NCBI GenBank assembly: GCA_020086605.1
Contig: JACBWW010000016.1
Location: forward strand, 20,076,775 to 20,140,774
Reading direction: 5' to 3'
Origin: Lanius collurio
Lineage: Eukaryota > Chordata > Aves > Passeriformes > Laniidae
DNA: 64,000 bases
Each line of letters opens with the position of its first letter. The first letter of the stretch is position 1. The notes beneath the pieces were generated by a model. That model worked only from the letters and a program-made list of their open reading frames with translations. It searched no databases and was not told where the DNA came from. Shown here piece after piece: positions 12,694-25,378 of this stretch. The position numbers were made by a program, and so were the translations under genes.

Positions 12694-15600
12694 CACTACC
12701 CAAAAAAGCCCCACAGTTTTCTAAAGACATTAAAATTATATAGGCTTTTAAAAGCATCAGGACAAGAAAGCCTGACAGTGAGTCAGTGGGACCAAAGGAA
12801 GAAAATAGTAGAGAAGTATTCAAAGAAGGCAAAGGCATATCAGAAAAGCTGCATGAATTCTGTGCACTTATACCCACTACTGAAGAATTTTGGGACTATT
12901 CCTGTAACACAGCTGATCTGTACAGAAAATAATCTCATCCTAAAATGTCAGCAGAGACGTACAGAACAAATCAATACATTTGTGGGAGTCCCCAGAATTT
13001 TAAAGGAACTTAAACACAAGTTTTTCACAGCAGACTCCTCTTTAAATCAGTCTTGATTAAAGGTGAAATCAACATCACATTCCCACAGTGCTGACATCAG
13101 TTTTTTGTGGTGCAAACCCCCAGAAGGGGTTAAGTTTTCTATATTTCAAATTTGACTTCTGTACTAACAAGAAACAGCAGAAATTCCAATAAAGGATATA
13201 AAATAGACTTAGTATGTACATGTATAGGACACACTGAGGAAAAGTGACCACAGCTTTTATAGAGCAAACTCACATATCACAAAACTACTCAAATGTCTCT
13301 CAAGAACTCAGTCAGCTGAAGAACCCAAAAGTAACTCAAGTTGACACAGTTTATTTCCAAAGTTTTACAACAAACCCCATCATCAAGCTTTCAAAATGCT
13401 GACTTCCAGAAACTAGGATGAGGCAAGTCCATTCACACTGTTTCTTTCAGCTCTTTCCTAAGGACCAGCCACTGCTGTAGAAGAGACATTAGGCCAGCTG
13501 GGTCTTCAATCTGAGCTGATATGGCACCTCTGGTATTTGCTCAGACAAACAACCTGACCTTTAGAAAAAAAAAATAATAGAAGTGACTCAGTTTCTGTGT
13601 TGTTGTCTTTACAAATTGTTTCCTGAGATAAAATATCAAACCTATATAAAATAACCCAAGGGCTAACGTACTCTGCTCTAGTTTCAAAATGTCTCTTAAG
13701 AACTTCAGCTTTAATGAATTATCTTTTGAAAGCATAACTACTGCTGTGGAACAAAGACGTGCTCAACCAGTCAGACATAGAGGACTGTAGATGAGTATTT
13801 CGATAGACCAAACAACATGTCATGCATACATGAGGGCTTTGATTTCCTCTTTGAGCAGTTTCTTTTTACAATTGCACATTAACTAGTCAACTCTAAAAAA
13901 TGGGCTTAATTAGTAGGTATCAATCCAGCCAGTAAGCATGTCATTTCCTTTCATCCAAATAACGAGGGAAGAGTAAAATGTTAGGTACTTCCCCAGGCCT
14001 TTTATTCTAGTTCTTACAGTAGTTAAAGGAAAGGACTCATCTAATGGCTGCCCCACATATGCAGAAATTTATTCACTGACTAGAAAAACATGAAATCCTA
14101 GCAAAGATATGCCATGTACTTCCTTTAAAAAGCTAACTTGTGCTTCCTGTATGGAAGTGTATGAAAACTAGGCTTGCTATGGTAACTGAACCATAAGAAC
14201 TGCCCAAACAGAAAGGAAAACTCTACTCTTTTAGGCTTTTCAGCCCCAATATAATATTCTCAAGATGGGAGATTCTCAAGGCCCCTTAAGATATGTAGCA
14301 AATGGCTCAAGTGCTCATCCTCTCCCATACCTCTTTCCATACAAAAATATGAACTCAGTAAATGTAAAGTGTAAAGTTTATTGTAAAGGATCCTTGCTTA
14401 CCAAGATATATTAGCCACGTGGTATTTTCAATATGACAAATAATTTTCACATTATCATTCAATGAAAGCCCATTCCTAGCCTTTGGGAGTACATATAATT
14501 AATGATTTCAATATTATAATTAGTATTGGTTGTCATGGCATTTGAAAAAGGATCCTACAGCTACCACCTCTCAATCTGTTTCGGTGACCTACTAACCCAA
14601 ATACCTATATGAATGGGTTGATGGAAATGGTGACATGATTACTATGATGTGAAGAGTCTTTTCAAGGTAATTGAATGAAAAAAAAACACAGAATAAACCT
14701 ATTTCTAAAGACAAATTGATACTCCTGTGGTAAATTATTTAGGTTCCTACAGCAGGAGTGTAATGCACACAAACCACAGTATCCTCTTTCTTCTCTATAA
14801 ACATCAGTTAGTATTTCTAATTAACTATCTGCCCTTACATAGCAGAAATTAACTGGTTTTTCCATGAACAGCTATCAATGGGAATATCCAAGTAATGATT
14901 CTAAAAGAACACCACTCTTACTCCAACTTCTTATTTGTGACTTGGGAACCCATTTCACCTTCAGTTTAAAGGCCAGTAAATCAAATCAGCCTTGTTCTGA
15001 TAAACCTGAACTTCGGGATGACAACTGAGCCTTAACATATCTAGAGAAATGAAACTCCAATAACCCACAAAGAATAAATTAATAGAAGTGATGGCAGAAG
15101 TGATTGGTAGCAGACAATGAAAATGGCAATAACCAAGCTAGAACACCCTGTTTTCATTGTGTCTCTTGGCCCTAAGGCCATTTACAGCAAACAAAACCAA
15201 TTGTGTTCCAAACCAAGACGTCCAGCTACCAGTTCCAAAGGTGTTACTGACCATGTAAGGCACAAAATTATAATGTGATAAAATCCAACAAGGATTAAAA
15301 AGAATTCTAATCAAAATGCAAATTAACAGGCCTCCTAAGTATGAACTTCAACATCCTACAGTGTCCTAAAGGCCTCTTTTTTCACACTGAAAAACAGTCC
15401 TATTATCTATTTTAAAATTTAGCTAAAGATACAGTAACCTATATCCACTGGAACAGGTCAGCTGAAGCTGTGATGAGCATCTGGGCACCTGACTATTAGA
15501 AATCCAGCAGAGCCCACTCTTAACTAAAGATACCCAGTAGGAAGGAATGAGTAAACAAACCTGTCTATCCCAAACCCTGATTTCCAATCTCTAAAGTACT

Positions 15601-18600
15601 GGATTTCCTTCCAGCTGCTCTGGAGAGAGCTGCAGAGCTTAGTTCAGCACCCACTACACTCTACAGGGAGGCCACACAAAAGATGGCTTTGGTTTGAGCA
15701 AGACTGAGGTTTTAAGGTCAGACAGATCTGAACACACATAAACCCAGATATTTAGGGAGACCTGCTGATGAAAATGTAGGCCTCCAAGAAATTTAAATCT
15801 TGGAAAGTGTCCTCCAGCTTATGTTTAAATTTTGACTGGCACTCTCTTCAGCACCTATCTTTTGTTGAGGACCTTGTTCCAAATTCCCAAAAACTCCACT
15901 GAAAACCTGCAAATAAAGCAAGAACAGCCCTTTCTGCCCCAGTGCCTTAATCACAAAACGTGTTTTTCTTTCAGAAATCAGTGTTAAGGACATCAGCTCT
16001 GAAATCCGTTCAGAACCCACAGTGAGGGGTTTATCCTTCCAGAAATGTTTGAAACACTTTCCAGCCCCCACTATAAGTCACAGACCAGGGCCAGAATCAA
16101 GGGTACTGACTTCAAGCTGTTCCTGTATCTGCCTACCTTTTCCACCCATCAAATTTTTATACTAGCAATAACTTAAAATGACAGAAAACCTGAGCCACCA
16201 TGCCAACAGACACAGAAGAAAGCAAAGCTCACTCAGCATCCTTAAAAAAATAAGAACATACATATACATTCTGCACATAGATTGTCAGAGAAAACTGTGT
16301 GCACAACTGAGATAATCTTCTACAGGGCTGAAGCAGATAGGAACAAAAAAGACACAAACCAAACCCAAAGAAAAAACTTTATCTTGTCAGTTATTTAACA
16401 GCACTGTGTTAACCTCCGGATGAAAAGATTCTCCAGCTTCTTTAATTTTCGTCATTCCAGATGGAAACAAGTAGATTGAATTACAGTTAATTCTTCAAAA
16501 ACAAACAAACTAAAAACTAATAAACTGATGTATCACTGTCATAATCAATTTTATAATTTAAAACATGGTCATTTAGTACTCTTTCTCACTTTTCTGCAAC
16601 TGATGGCAATAAGGTTCTTCCTTCTCAATTTCCCCTTGCTCTTCACACAAACCTGTTTATATGAAAGATATTGACACAAAGTTGAAGCTTGAAAAAAAAA
16701 ACCAACCATTTTTATACACAAGTGTGTGAATCACACAAAAGTAGTCTATTATCCAGTTGAAAACAAATTTGGAAAAGAAAAAAAAAAAGCACATATCTTG
16801 ATTTCACAATGAACATAGATGAAAGAGGGAAGAAAACTACTAGAACTCCATTGTCTCAATGAAAGCAAGGATTTTTGAATTCTGTCACTTCACTCTGAAA
16901 TCCTTGCACCCTGACCAAATCCTGAGCTACCTATTTATTTGATCAATGAAAAACATAAATTATTTGAAAAATTTCCTCCTGAAGCTCCATGTGCCAGATG
17001 TTCTTGTAATATATGGACACACAGGAATTGGCAACTCCCACAACACTGCAACCCTTAGGCCTACTCTACATTTAGGATTGCTGGGAGGACAACCTCACAT
17101 CATGAATAAAGTGGTCCTATAGGTGGACACAGCTTATAAGGACAAGAAGATATTCTTCCTAATTTTAGTTCCAGTCCTAAATAGAGCTGCAGAAACAAAG
17201 GTGCCAGCGTGCAGAAACATCTGACACTTCTGTCAATACTCAAACTTTGGGAATGAAAACCAGTCTATGCCAATTTTACAATTTAAAAAGAAAACAAATC
17301 TGCCTCTAGTGTAAATCTCTTTATAGTGCAAAGAAGACCCCAAACTGCAAGAGATCATGAGTACATTCGTACCATGTGAGTACCTGAGAACCCCAGTGAA
17401 GATGGAAGAACACTTTGCAGCTAAACACAACAAACAACAGAAGAACGGTTGTTAAAAACTTGGTAGAAATGATTTGCCCTTATTCTCCCCAGTATGTGAA
17501 GTACGTTGCAGTATCACTCTTTTAGCAATCCACATGCAACTACCTTTTTGAAGAATTTATGCTACAAACACAAGCTATTGTGTTTTTTCCTATGGAGTTT
17601 TTCCTTTATGCCAATGACACTTTGTGGAGAAGTTCTGAATTGCATTTAGTAAAAAAGCTAAAACTTGTTTGTGTGCTGAATTCCACATCAGCTACTTCCA
17701 CTGAAAACAATCACACTACTCATGCACAAAGCACAGCTTCTGCATAATCTTTCCTAAGTGTGGGCCTAAGAAGGAAAAGTTAGGCAGGTTGCTTATACAG
17801 CCCACATGCATGAATACGCATTTTGTGCTCCCTGGGTAGCACACAGTAGCCTCATTAAAAAGGAGAGGAAAAGAAAATAATTATAAACCACACAGAACAG
17901 GCTCAAATTGTTTTAAGACATTACGCAAAAATATTTTGGTAGATCACTCACTGTGTTTTATGCTATACTTAAAATATTTCATAAAATTCCATGGATTTAT
18001 GTATATGTGTGTATATATAACTGCAAAATACTTTTTTTTAAGTATTTCCCTTTTGTACCTCCAAATGCAGAAGTAACCTGTTACTACAATCAAAGTTAAA
18101 AAGAAAAAAACAAATGCAATACAAGTTCCTGCTGTAGCTGAAATCCATGGCAAAATCCCTAATGGCTTTGGAAGGTACAAAATAAATCCATGAAAGCTTC
18201 ACAAACGCATCAAGTATCAGCAGCATTATGATTTCACTGATTTTTTTTTAATGGGGAAAAACCCTTTCAAGTTTTAGAAATTTAAAGACCACAGCTCTAT
18301 CCCCCTTAAATGTAACTTGGGAAAGGTGAGGGTGAAATGCTGATGGAAGTTTCCCTCCCAATTTAATTCACCAAAGATTAGCTGAACTAAACTACAATGA
18401 ATTGCTTTTGAAATGTTCACTGAGTGTAACATTCTTCAACAACATACCTCACATAAACATAGAAGATGGCAGCAGAACTCTGAGAAACGTATTTATTAAT
18501 TAAAAGGTACAGAAATATAGAAGGGAAATCATGCAGAATTACTTTGCACATAATGTTTTCTTTTCCATTTAAATTCTTAGTGAATGAGTGGCAAATTCCA

Positions 18601-20570
18601 TCAAGTATTTAAAAGACCCAAAAACCTTTACTGTTTTATAACAGTCTAAAGACACGAGGCCTAATAATGACTGACATTGTCCTTTACTAATCTGAAACTT
18701 TAACAGCATGACAATTGACAATTCAATGCTTCAAAATCAGGTAGACACTTGATATTATCCTTAAAAAGAAACACAATGAAACAGAAAAACAAAGCTGCCT
18801 GCTGAAATACAAAAGGAAAAGGTTTGGGTTCTTTTTAAGTAAGGATTGGTATATGATAAAATACTTCCTGTGTCCTAGGTTCAGACACATTATGTCATCT
18901 ATCCTTGATCTAAAACTGGTTTCTGTGACTCCACCACCCACCTGCAAGTTTGCAATGATACTTACTTGTCTTCGTGGTGCCAAACACTGCAGTTGCTCCT
19001 ATACTTTTATTAATGGTTTCAAAATCCAAGCACAACAATACTGCAAAATAGCATAAAACACTTGGAAAGTGTAAATCTGTATTCAAAAGTCTATTAAATA
19101 AATAATCTTACATTCACCAGCCACTAACTTCATCATCTGGGATTCCTGATTGTAAGTTCACACAATAATGTGGGATTCCACAAGAATCTGTCCCCACTGG
19201 AATGAATGCAGAATTGGGGTGCAGGTTTCCTTTCACACGGTGTGTTGTTCCTGGAAAAACTCCTTTATGAAACCCCAGCCTTAAAACTGGGATGCCATCC
19301 CTCATACACACAAAAGTATCTCCAAGCACAACAAAGTAGTATCGATATAGTAACACTTGTTAAGCATTTTAATGAAAATGGGTGTAAGATAGTGGGGTAC
19401 ACAAAGGGCTGACAGTTCCTTGTTGTCAGCTGGGAACTTCATGTGTTACATCAGTGAGATGCCAGAAACCTTTTGCAACAGAGGAATTAATTACATAATG
19501 CACACTACAGTCACCCTACCTGTAGCTTCAAAGAAACACACACGCAGAGTGAATGGAGGGATTACTTTTTTTCCTTTTTAACCTGCTAACAGGTGGAAAA
19601 CAGTCTTTTAAGAAGCTGAACACACAGACGGCAGTTTTACACACCAATCCAAGAACACCCAGGAGCCTATCTATGTAAGAACAACCACTGCAAATGGACA
19701 GAGCTTTAAAAAACCCCATGGATTGAAAAGCAAATATTAAAAAAAATATATTCAAATATTATCTGATTCCCATCCAAGATGTGTTTGGCTCCCTCCACTA
19801 CTTCAAATGCAGGTATCCTCCACTTTTTGTTTACTTGGTCTTAGAAAAACGATACAAAACCAAGCAATAATATGAAGCAATTGATGCACCTAAACACATC
19901 ACTCTGACTTACAGAAATACTTTATTCTGGAAATAAGATTTAGAAGTCTGAAGTTCAATTACAACCCTTTGTAGAGAGAAAGAAAGGTAACAAACAACTT
20001 TGAAGAGCATATTCCTCCCTTCTACACAAACACGTTGTTGTTTGGAATGGGGTGGGAAGAGTTTTGCCGTCATCACAACAGTCATAGGCTGAGGCAACCA
20101 TGAAGTTTAGTGTTGATGCTGGAATGGAAACACCTCTGTTCAGCACTAATCTGTAGTACCAGCAAGTGATTCACTACAAACACTGTGACAAATCATGAGG
20201 ACTGGTGAGTTTTGTATCCTCCCTGGCATTTGCCTCTTCCAAGTGAGCTGCCTCACAGCTGTCCCAGGGCCTGGGTGGTTGCAGAGGGTAGAAACAAGCA
20301 AAGTGGATGAAAAAGCTTTTTTTAAATTAATTAAAAACTGAAACTCTCTAAGTTAAAGAGGACATTTTGTTCACGTACCTTGAGAGAAGAGGGCACACGC
20401 TCCCCATTTCTGACAAATAGAAAAGAAGAAAAGCGAGAGCGGAGGCTTCAGAGAGTGGGCTTCACACCCACCACCCCGGACCTCCCTACAAAGAACAAGC
20501 AGCACAGCAACGAGGAGAAAGAGAAAAGCAGCGAGAGGCCACGGCTGTGTGGCGGCGGCTTGAAATTTAC

Positions 20571-20615
20571 CTGGAAATCAGCCAATATCATTTCTCGGTC
20601 CATGTTGGACGCCAT
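20571..20615 (-). CDS. FAF1: FAF1 coding exon 1 (start codon, residues 1-15)
   Basis: The minus strand encodes MASNMDREMILADFQ, the N-terminus of vertebrate FAF1 as I know it, followed directly by a donor GTAAAT at 20570-20565. The initiator ATG is at 20615-20613 in a good context (G at -3, G at +4). A second in-frame ATG at codon 5 is the residue Met5 of the family. The exon ends at phase 0 and joins exon 2 at 4613 to give MADFQ-ACTGIEN-type continuity through the UBA domain. The remainder of the protein (ubiquitin-like, UAS and UBX domains) lies beyond the left edge of the window. The exon sits at the edge of a CpG island that must contain the promoter. Confidence 0.97.
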
Positions 20616-20844
20616 TGCAGCCAGCTGCGTCCCGGCTCTGCTCGGACCCGCGCACCTGGAGCCGCTGCCGCGGGGAGGACGGGGCAGGGTGGGAGCTCAG
20701 GAGCTCATGGAGGCGCCGCGCTGCGCTCGGGCTCCCGCGGCGCCCCCGGGCTGCCCCTCCCGGGGCCGAGGAGGGGAGGAGGCAGGAGAGCGGCGGGCCG
20801 GGCGCGGGGCCGGGAGCGGGCAGCGCTGCCTCAGCCGCTGGCCC

Positions 20845-20899
20845 GGGAAGGAGGAGGAGGAGGAGGAGAAGAAGGAGGAGGAGGAGGAGGAGGAGGAGG
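20845..20899. repeat. 55-nt pure purine tract, (GGA)n-rich
   Basis: Every base on the plus strand from 20845 to 20899 is A or G, mostly GGA/GAG triplets interrupted by GAAGAA. On the FAF1-sense strand this is a CCT/CTC pyrimidine tract, lying about 230-285 bp upstream of the start codon and therefore in the leader or core promoter. Such mirror-like tracts can form triplex (H-DNA) structures in vitro. Translations through it give poly-Glu or poly-Arg runs with no biological meaning. Confidence 0.95.
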
Positions 20900-20985
20900 C
20901 AGCGCCGCTCCCCGCCTGCCTCCACAGCGCCTGTGTCGCACATTTTGCCTGTCATTGAGGTCGCAAAGAGGCGCTTTGCGGCCGC

Positions 20986-20993
20986 CACGTGAC
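20986..20993. promoter_or_regulatory. CACGTGAC E-box in FAF1 promoter
   Basis: The octamer CACGTGAC is the reverse complement of GTCACGTG, the form bound by USF and MiT/TFE bHLH-ZIP factors. It lies about 375 bp upstream of the FAF1 start codon inside the CpG island, beside a NotI-like GCGGCCGC sequence. Function is inferred from the motif and its position only. Confidence 0.55.
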
Positions 20994-21020
20994 CGCCGCC
21001 TGTCAAGCGCTCCCGGAGCC

Positions 21021-21067
21021 GGGGGCGGGACCGCGCCGAGCCGGGACCGCGCCGAGCCGGGACCGCG
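21021..21067. repeat. GC box plus 16-bp tandem repeat
   Basis: A GC box (GGGGGCGGGA) overlaps the start of a tandem repeat whose unit is CGGGACCGCGCCGAGC. The unit occurs at 21026-21041 and 21042-21057 and partly again from 21058 to 21067, giving about 2.6 copies. The repeat lies in the FAF1 CpG island and could be polymorphic. The GC box is a standard Sp1-type site. Confidence 0.85.
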
Positions 21068-21560
21068 GACCCCGCGCACGGGTGGCCTCGGAGCGGAGCG
21101 GGGAGTCCCGGCCCGCGCCCTGCCCGGCCGGGGGTGCCTGCAGCGGGGCCGCGGGAGCGGACACATCCTCACGTCCCGTCCCGGGAGTTGGCGGCTCCCC
21201 GGGCCCGGTGGCGGCGCGGGGTATCCCGGCTGGGCTCCGCCGCCGGCTGCGGCCTAACGGGTCAGCGGGGACCTGGCTGCAGCCATCCCCGGGCGGTGCG
21301 GGGAGACGCGGGCCGGTGCAGCTGCCGGGCGGAAAGCGGCCTTGCCTCTCTGTGCGGCAGCGGGGCAACCACCCATCCCTCCCTCCCTCCCTCCTTCCTC
21401 CCCCCCCGCCTCTCTCCGTCCCTCCGCGCCCCGGCACCGCCGTGGTTTCGGTGAATGCAGCGGCTCGGTCCCGGCGCGGTTCGCGTCCCCTCCGCTCCCC
21501 CGTGACACGGTGCCCGCCCAGTGACCCGCACCCCCGGGGGGGAGCGGCGACTTTTCGTCC

Positions 21561-24439
21561 GGGGTTCCGACTTGGCTCAAAAGAAGGAAATGCATTTTTC
21601 ACAGGTTTTTCTGAGCCAACATACCGTGATCTGCACGGCGGCCCTCGCTCAGGCTTAGCACTCCAGCACTGTAAGATGCAATTCTATTATACACCGCAAA
21701 TAAACCTGCTTTAAGTAATGCACATCTAACTAATGCTTTCTAAGTCTGCCTCCTGCAACCTGATGCCGTTCATGTACCCCCTCAGCCCTGACATTAAACA
21801 TGCATTTGGACGCCAACTTGCTGATGAGTCCAACGTGTTTTGCTCTGCTTTTTGCAGGAGTGTCCTGTGAGTGTCGTAGCTGAGGTCACAGATGCATCAA
21901 GCAGCTTTCCTGTCAGCTACTAACGCTACATTATGATACCTTTGAATCAAGATATTTTGCCGAGTTTAGGAAGCAGCGTTCTTTATTGTTTCTCTCTTCC
22001 ATCCGCGAGGGTTACCGGGGGCGTTTCGCGGACTCTGCGAGCTCCCTTCCGCCGCTGGCCCCGGGGCGAGCTGCGGGGGGAGCCCGGCGCCACCGGGGGC
22101 AAGCGCTGCGTGCGGAGAGGGGCGCAGGGAAAGCTCAGCTGTACCTTCAGGAGGGTCTGTGATCCCAAGGGAAACCCTGGGGATTGTTTAAAGCCTGTTG
22201 CGGACGCTGCTGGGGAGCGCGGGCTCCAGGGCTGGGTGTCTGGCGCTGCTCCGGGCGGGCTGAGGCCACACCGAAACGCCGCTTACGATGCACAGCCACA
22301 GCGTCAGAGGAGCTGGGGTTTACATTTTACCGTGTTCCTGCTCTCGTTTATGTTGGCAGGGCTTGCCAGAAAGTTTTTATTGCCCACTGACGTTAGCTTA
22401 ACAATTCGAGCTCCCCACCACCGACTGGAGGGATGATAAATTGTTGCTCTCACACCTGCACCTTTTTTTTCCCCCCAGTTTGATGTTACAGACAGTTCTG
22501 TCCTAAGTACTAGGTATGGTGCAATGCCAGGGACAGCCTATGCTAAATTACAAACAAATCCACCCACACATTACTAGAGAGTAACTATAATAAAGGCTGA
22601 AAAGCGAGTTTTAGCAATTGGATTAAAGCCAATTAATTCCTGGCACAAACTGAAGCTATAGGTATGTAGTCAAGATTAGTTACACGGCGTTCATTACAGT
22701 CCTATTTTAAATAATGATATCTATATTAGATCAAAACAGGAAGGATTTGATCCAGAACATGAAGAAAAGGTGAAAAGCTGCACGTGCCCACCATCGCAGG
22801 AAGTTCATGTTCAAGTCACAGCTAAAGTTTCTGTTTGCCTTCTCACAACCTCTCTCAGCCATTCGAGGTGGGTTTTATCCTTCAACGAGTGTCAGACAAA
22901 TTAGGGAGCTGATTATTTTACTCCTTATAATGCCCGGTGATAATATCTCCCTCCAGAAGGTTTTTTTGGGGTATTTTTTTCTGCTGATTCTGGAGCCGAT
23001 TGGGACAAATCTCTCTGTTTTAGGTGGAGTATCTTTATCACTCATTAGAGGACAAGATCAGGATTAACGAGCTGCTTTCTGCAAAGACTTTTGACAGACC
23101 TGCATAGTAGAGGAAGTTTGACGGCATTTTCTGGCCAGGCAGCTTTACTTGCAGGAGGCCTGCAGCACTCCAGCTACACTTCACTTAATTATTTTTGCTC
23201 TGTGGCATGAGTAACAGAAGATGGGAGCTTTATTCTGAACTGTAAATCAACAAAAAATAGCGTGAGACTGTTGTAAGGTTTGCAGGTCTAATTCTACAGT
23301 AAGTTAGCAACAGGTAAAACCACCAAAGCCTGTGGATTTTAGGCGGTAATTAGTCACAAAATAAGTAATTTATAAGCTATCTGACTGAATAATCCAAGTT
23401 TTGCATATAAATTATCTCTTTATGCAGAAAAGCAACTATATTTGAATAAGCAGATGATACTTGCATACTTATATTTCTAGAGCTAACTTTGAGGGAAGTT
23501 ATATTTTTGCTTTTAAAAAAATGGGGGAAAAAAGGAGGGAAAAAGCACTATTGCTTCTAGACAAGAATTACCACAATGAGGCCCTTAAAAATACAAGTAT
23601 TTTTTCTCTCCTTCAGTGGGAGTGGGGGGTCAGTTGATAAATTCAACAAAGTTGTTTTCCCTGTTTCGTGTGTAGGCAGCTCACACTTGTCACCTTTGTA
23701 TATTCGCAAACAAGCGTGGATGGGGGAATCAGTACAGGAAAATACAATTGCAAAGCAAAAAGCAACCGACGCGGAGAGGAAAGCCAGAGGCAAAAGTCTG
23801 GCTTCGTTCAGCTGCAGATTCACTGCTGTAGAACTGGCTCTGTTTGACGGCGGCGGCTCCGACTCAGGGCCCGGCCACCTCCGGCCCCTGCCCGGCTGCC
23901 AGCGACAGGTTCCCCCCGCAGGGCAGTGCTGGAGGAGCTGTAACTACCACAGGTTCCCTCCCTAACGCACCTCCCCGAGCTGCCTCACGCCTGTTTACAT
24001 TCAAAATCACTTTCCCGTGGCGTCCACGCAGAAAACAGACGTGCAGATTGCCCCTGCGAGCGATGGGTTACGTGTGCTTGCTTATCAGGGAGCCATGACA
24101 TTGCTGCTTACCTCTCGGAGGGTTCTCTTGGCAGAATTCAGTCCTCCGAGGGTCCCTGAAACCTAAAGCAATCCAGCCATTAAAGCACTTTAAGGCATTA
24201 AATATTGTTAGGCAGGGTGGTGGTGATATCTCCGTCCTGTACCATCCACACTTCTTCTCCCTGGAAAGGAAAAGCGAAGTCTTCGCCTCTTCTCGGTGCC
24301 CGGGCGCGGTGCCCCCTCAAAATGGCACTTTCAAATCAATCAAGGACACCAGAAACGCGGGAAGCGGGGAGTGCTGCCGTGGACGGTCGCCTTCCACCGT
24401 TAAGACAACTTGACATTGACCCTTCATCCTTGACCTTGT
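21561..24439. other. Intergenic interval between FAF1 and CDKN2C
   Basis: No gene is supported here. The composition alternates. AT-rich stretches contain many TAAT-type words near 22.6 and 23.3-23.5 kb. A second CpG-rich patch lies at about 21995-22280 and a smaller GC-rich one at about 23845-23930. A 167-codon open frame across the 22.1-kb patch (21933-22436) resembles no known protein and changes composition abruptly outside the GC-rich part, so I do not call it. The interval probably holds regulatory sequence shared by the divergent pair. Confidence 0.7.
21995..22280. promoter_or_regulatory. Isolated CpG-rich patch between the divergent genes
   Basis: About 280 bp with dense CpG (for example CGGGGGCGTTTCGCGGACTC near 22016) lies outside both main promoter islands. 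It has no TATA box and no adjacent coding exon on either strand. It could be the start of a divergent non-coding transcript or an enhancer-like unmethylated island; the sequence alone cannot decide. Confidence 0.45.
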
Positions 24440-24992
24440 CCTCAGGATGACAGAGGAGCCCGCGTCGCTGCCGGGGTGGCCCCGAGCGCGGAGCCGCCGC
24501 CCGCGGGGTGCCGAGTGAGGGCGGAGGGGCCGGGACCGGGACCGGAGCCGGCTCCGCTGCCCCGCGGGCAGGTGGAGACCGCCGGGGACAAGCCCCGGGC
24601 AGCGCCGTGGCAGAGGCCGCCCTCCCGCCTGCCGAGCTTCCCCGGACCCGCTCCTCCCGCCGGGGTGCGGGGACTCCCGCTGCTACAACCTCCTTTTCCT
24701 TTCATTTTCCCCGCTAGGCCTCAGCAGCGCTGCTCCTAAAAGCAGCCGGGCTGTGCTGGCTGTGGCGGGGCAGTGCCGTGCCCGGGCTGCGCGGCGAGGG
24801 GACGGCACCGGGCGCCGCAGAGCTGCGGCGGCCGGAGCGCGGCGGGGCCGGGCGAGGGGCGGGCGAGAGCCGCTGCAGGCCTTCCTGCCCGAACTCCGCC
24901 GCGCCTCCTTAAATCTCTGCCGTTAAAATGTGGGCGGGTGTTTCAACTCAAAAAGCGCTCAAATTTTTTTTCTTTTCAAAAAAAGCTGATGA

Positions 24993-24996
<4 letters not shown>

Positions 24997-25027
<31 letters not shown>
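24997..25027. repeat. 31-A homopolymer followed by G-run
   Basis: An uninterrupted run of 31 adenines is followed directly by a short G-run and another A-run, within the CDKN2C promoter island. Homopolymers of this length are prone to sequencing error, so exact length here is uncertain. Confidence 0.9.
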
Positions 25028-25035
<8 letters not shown>

Positions 25036-25162
25036 AAAAAAGGAGAGAGAAACCGGCTTCGTGTCCTTAGGAAACAGAAGTAGCGATTGTTTGTGCTTAA
25101 AAAAGGGGGAGCGCAAAGCCGCGGGCGGAGGCGGCGGTCGCGGACCGGCAAGTGCAGCTTTA

Positions 25163-25171
25163 TTTCGCGAA
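25163..25171. promoter_or_regulatory. E2F-type site
   Basis: TTTCGCGAA contains the palindromic core TTCGCGAA, close to the E2F consensus TTTSGCGC. It sits in the CpG island about 1.2 kb upstream of the coding exon. E2F control of CDKN2C is established in mammals; occupancy of this bird site is inferred. Confidence 0.6.
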
Positions 25172-25378
25172 GTTGGAAGAGGAGGAGAGCGGGGCTGTCA
25201 GTGCGGCTGCGAGCTCGGCCGGGCCGGGGCAGCGGCGGCACCAGCGCGGCCCCTGCCCCCGCCAGGAGCTCCCCCTGCGCCCCGCGGCCCCGGCAGGAGG
25301 AGCGGCTGTCCCGGGAGCGCCCGGCGGAGCGCGGACAGCGGCGAGGGGACCCCGGCGGAGGGACTGCGGGGGACGGCG

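Larger units (their letters stand above)
4614..20570 (-). other. FAF1: FAF1 intron 1 (about 16 kb)
   Basis: The intron is bounded by a donor GT next to exon 1 at 20570-20569 and an acceptor AG next to exon 2 at 4615-4614. It is AT-rich and holds the MIR relic near 4.8 kb, a GC-rich block at 8.65-9.15 kb, a degraded CR1 at 10.0-10.5 kb and an ERVL-type LTR at 12.2-12.6 kb, listed separately. Short open frames elsewhere are no longer than chance allows and show no homology I recognise. I see no tRNA, snoRNA or nested protein-coding gene. Confidence 0.85.
20616..21560 (-). promoter_or_regulatory. FAF1: FAF1 promoter CpG island and 5' UTR
   Basis: Directly upstream of the FAF1 start codon the sequence becomes very GC- and CpG-rich for almost 1 kb, the normal setting of a TATA-less housekeeping promoter. 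It includes a GC box (GGGGGCGGGA, 21021-21030), a CACGTGAC E-box at 20986-20993, a purine tract at 20845-20899 and a 16-bp tandem repeat. The transcription start cannot be fixed from sequence, but probably lies between 20.7 and 21.05 kb, leaving a 5' UTR of a few hundred bases. Several long open frames run through the island on both strands; they have the composition expected by chance in GC-rich DNA. Confidence 0.85.

Noticed and set aside
20380..20958. 192-codon plus-strand frame antisense to FAF1 exon 1, and overlapping frames of up to 241 codons through 20.5-21.7 kb
   Set aside because: They run through CpG-island sequence and the GGA tract, have biased Arg/Gly/Pro/Glu composition, occur in several frames at once, and conflict with the clear FAF1 exon on the other strand.
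21933..22436. 167-codon plus-strand frame
   Set aside because: It spans the CpG patch at 22.1 kb, has no recognisable domain, and its flanks do not look like exon boundaries. Chance openness in GC-rich DNA explains it.
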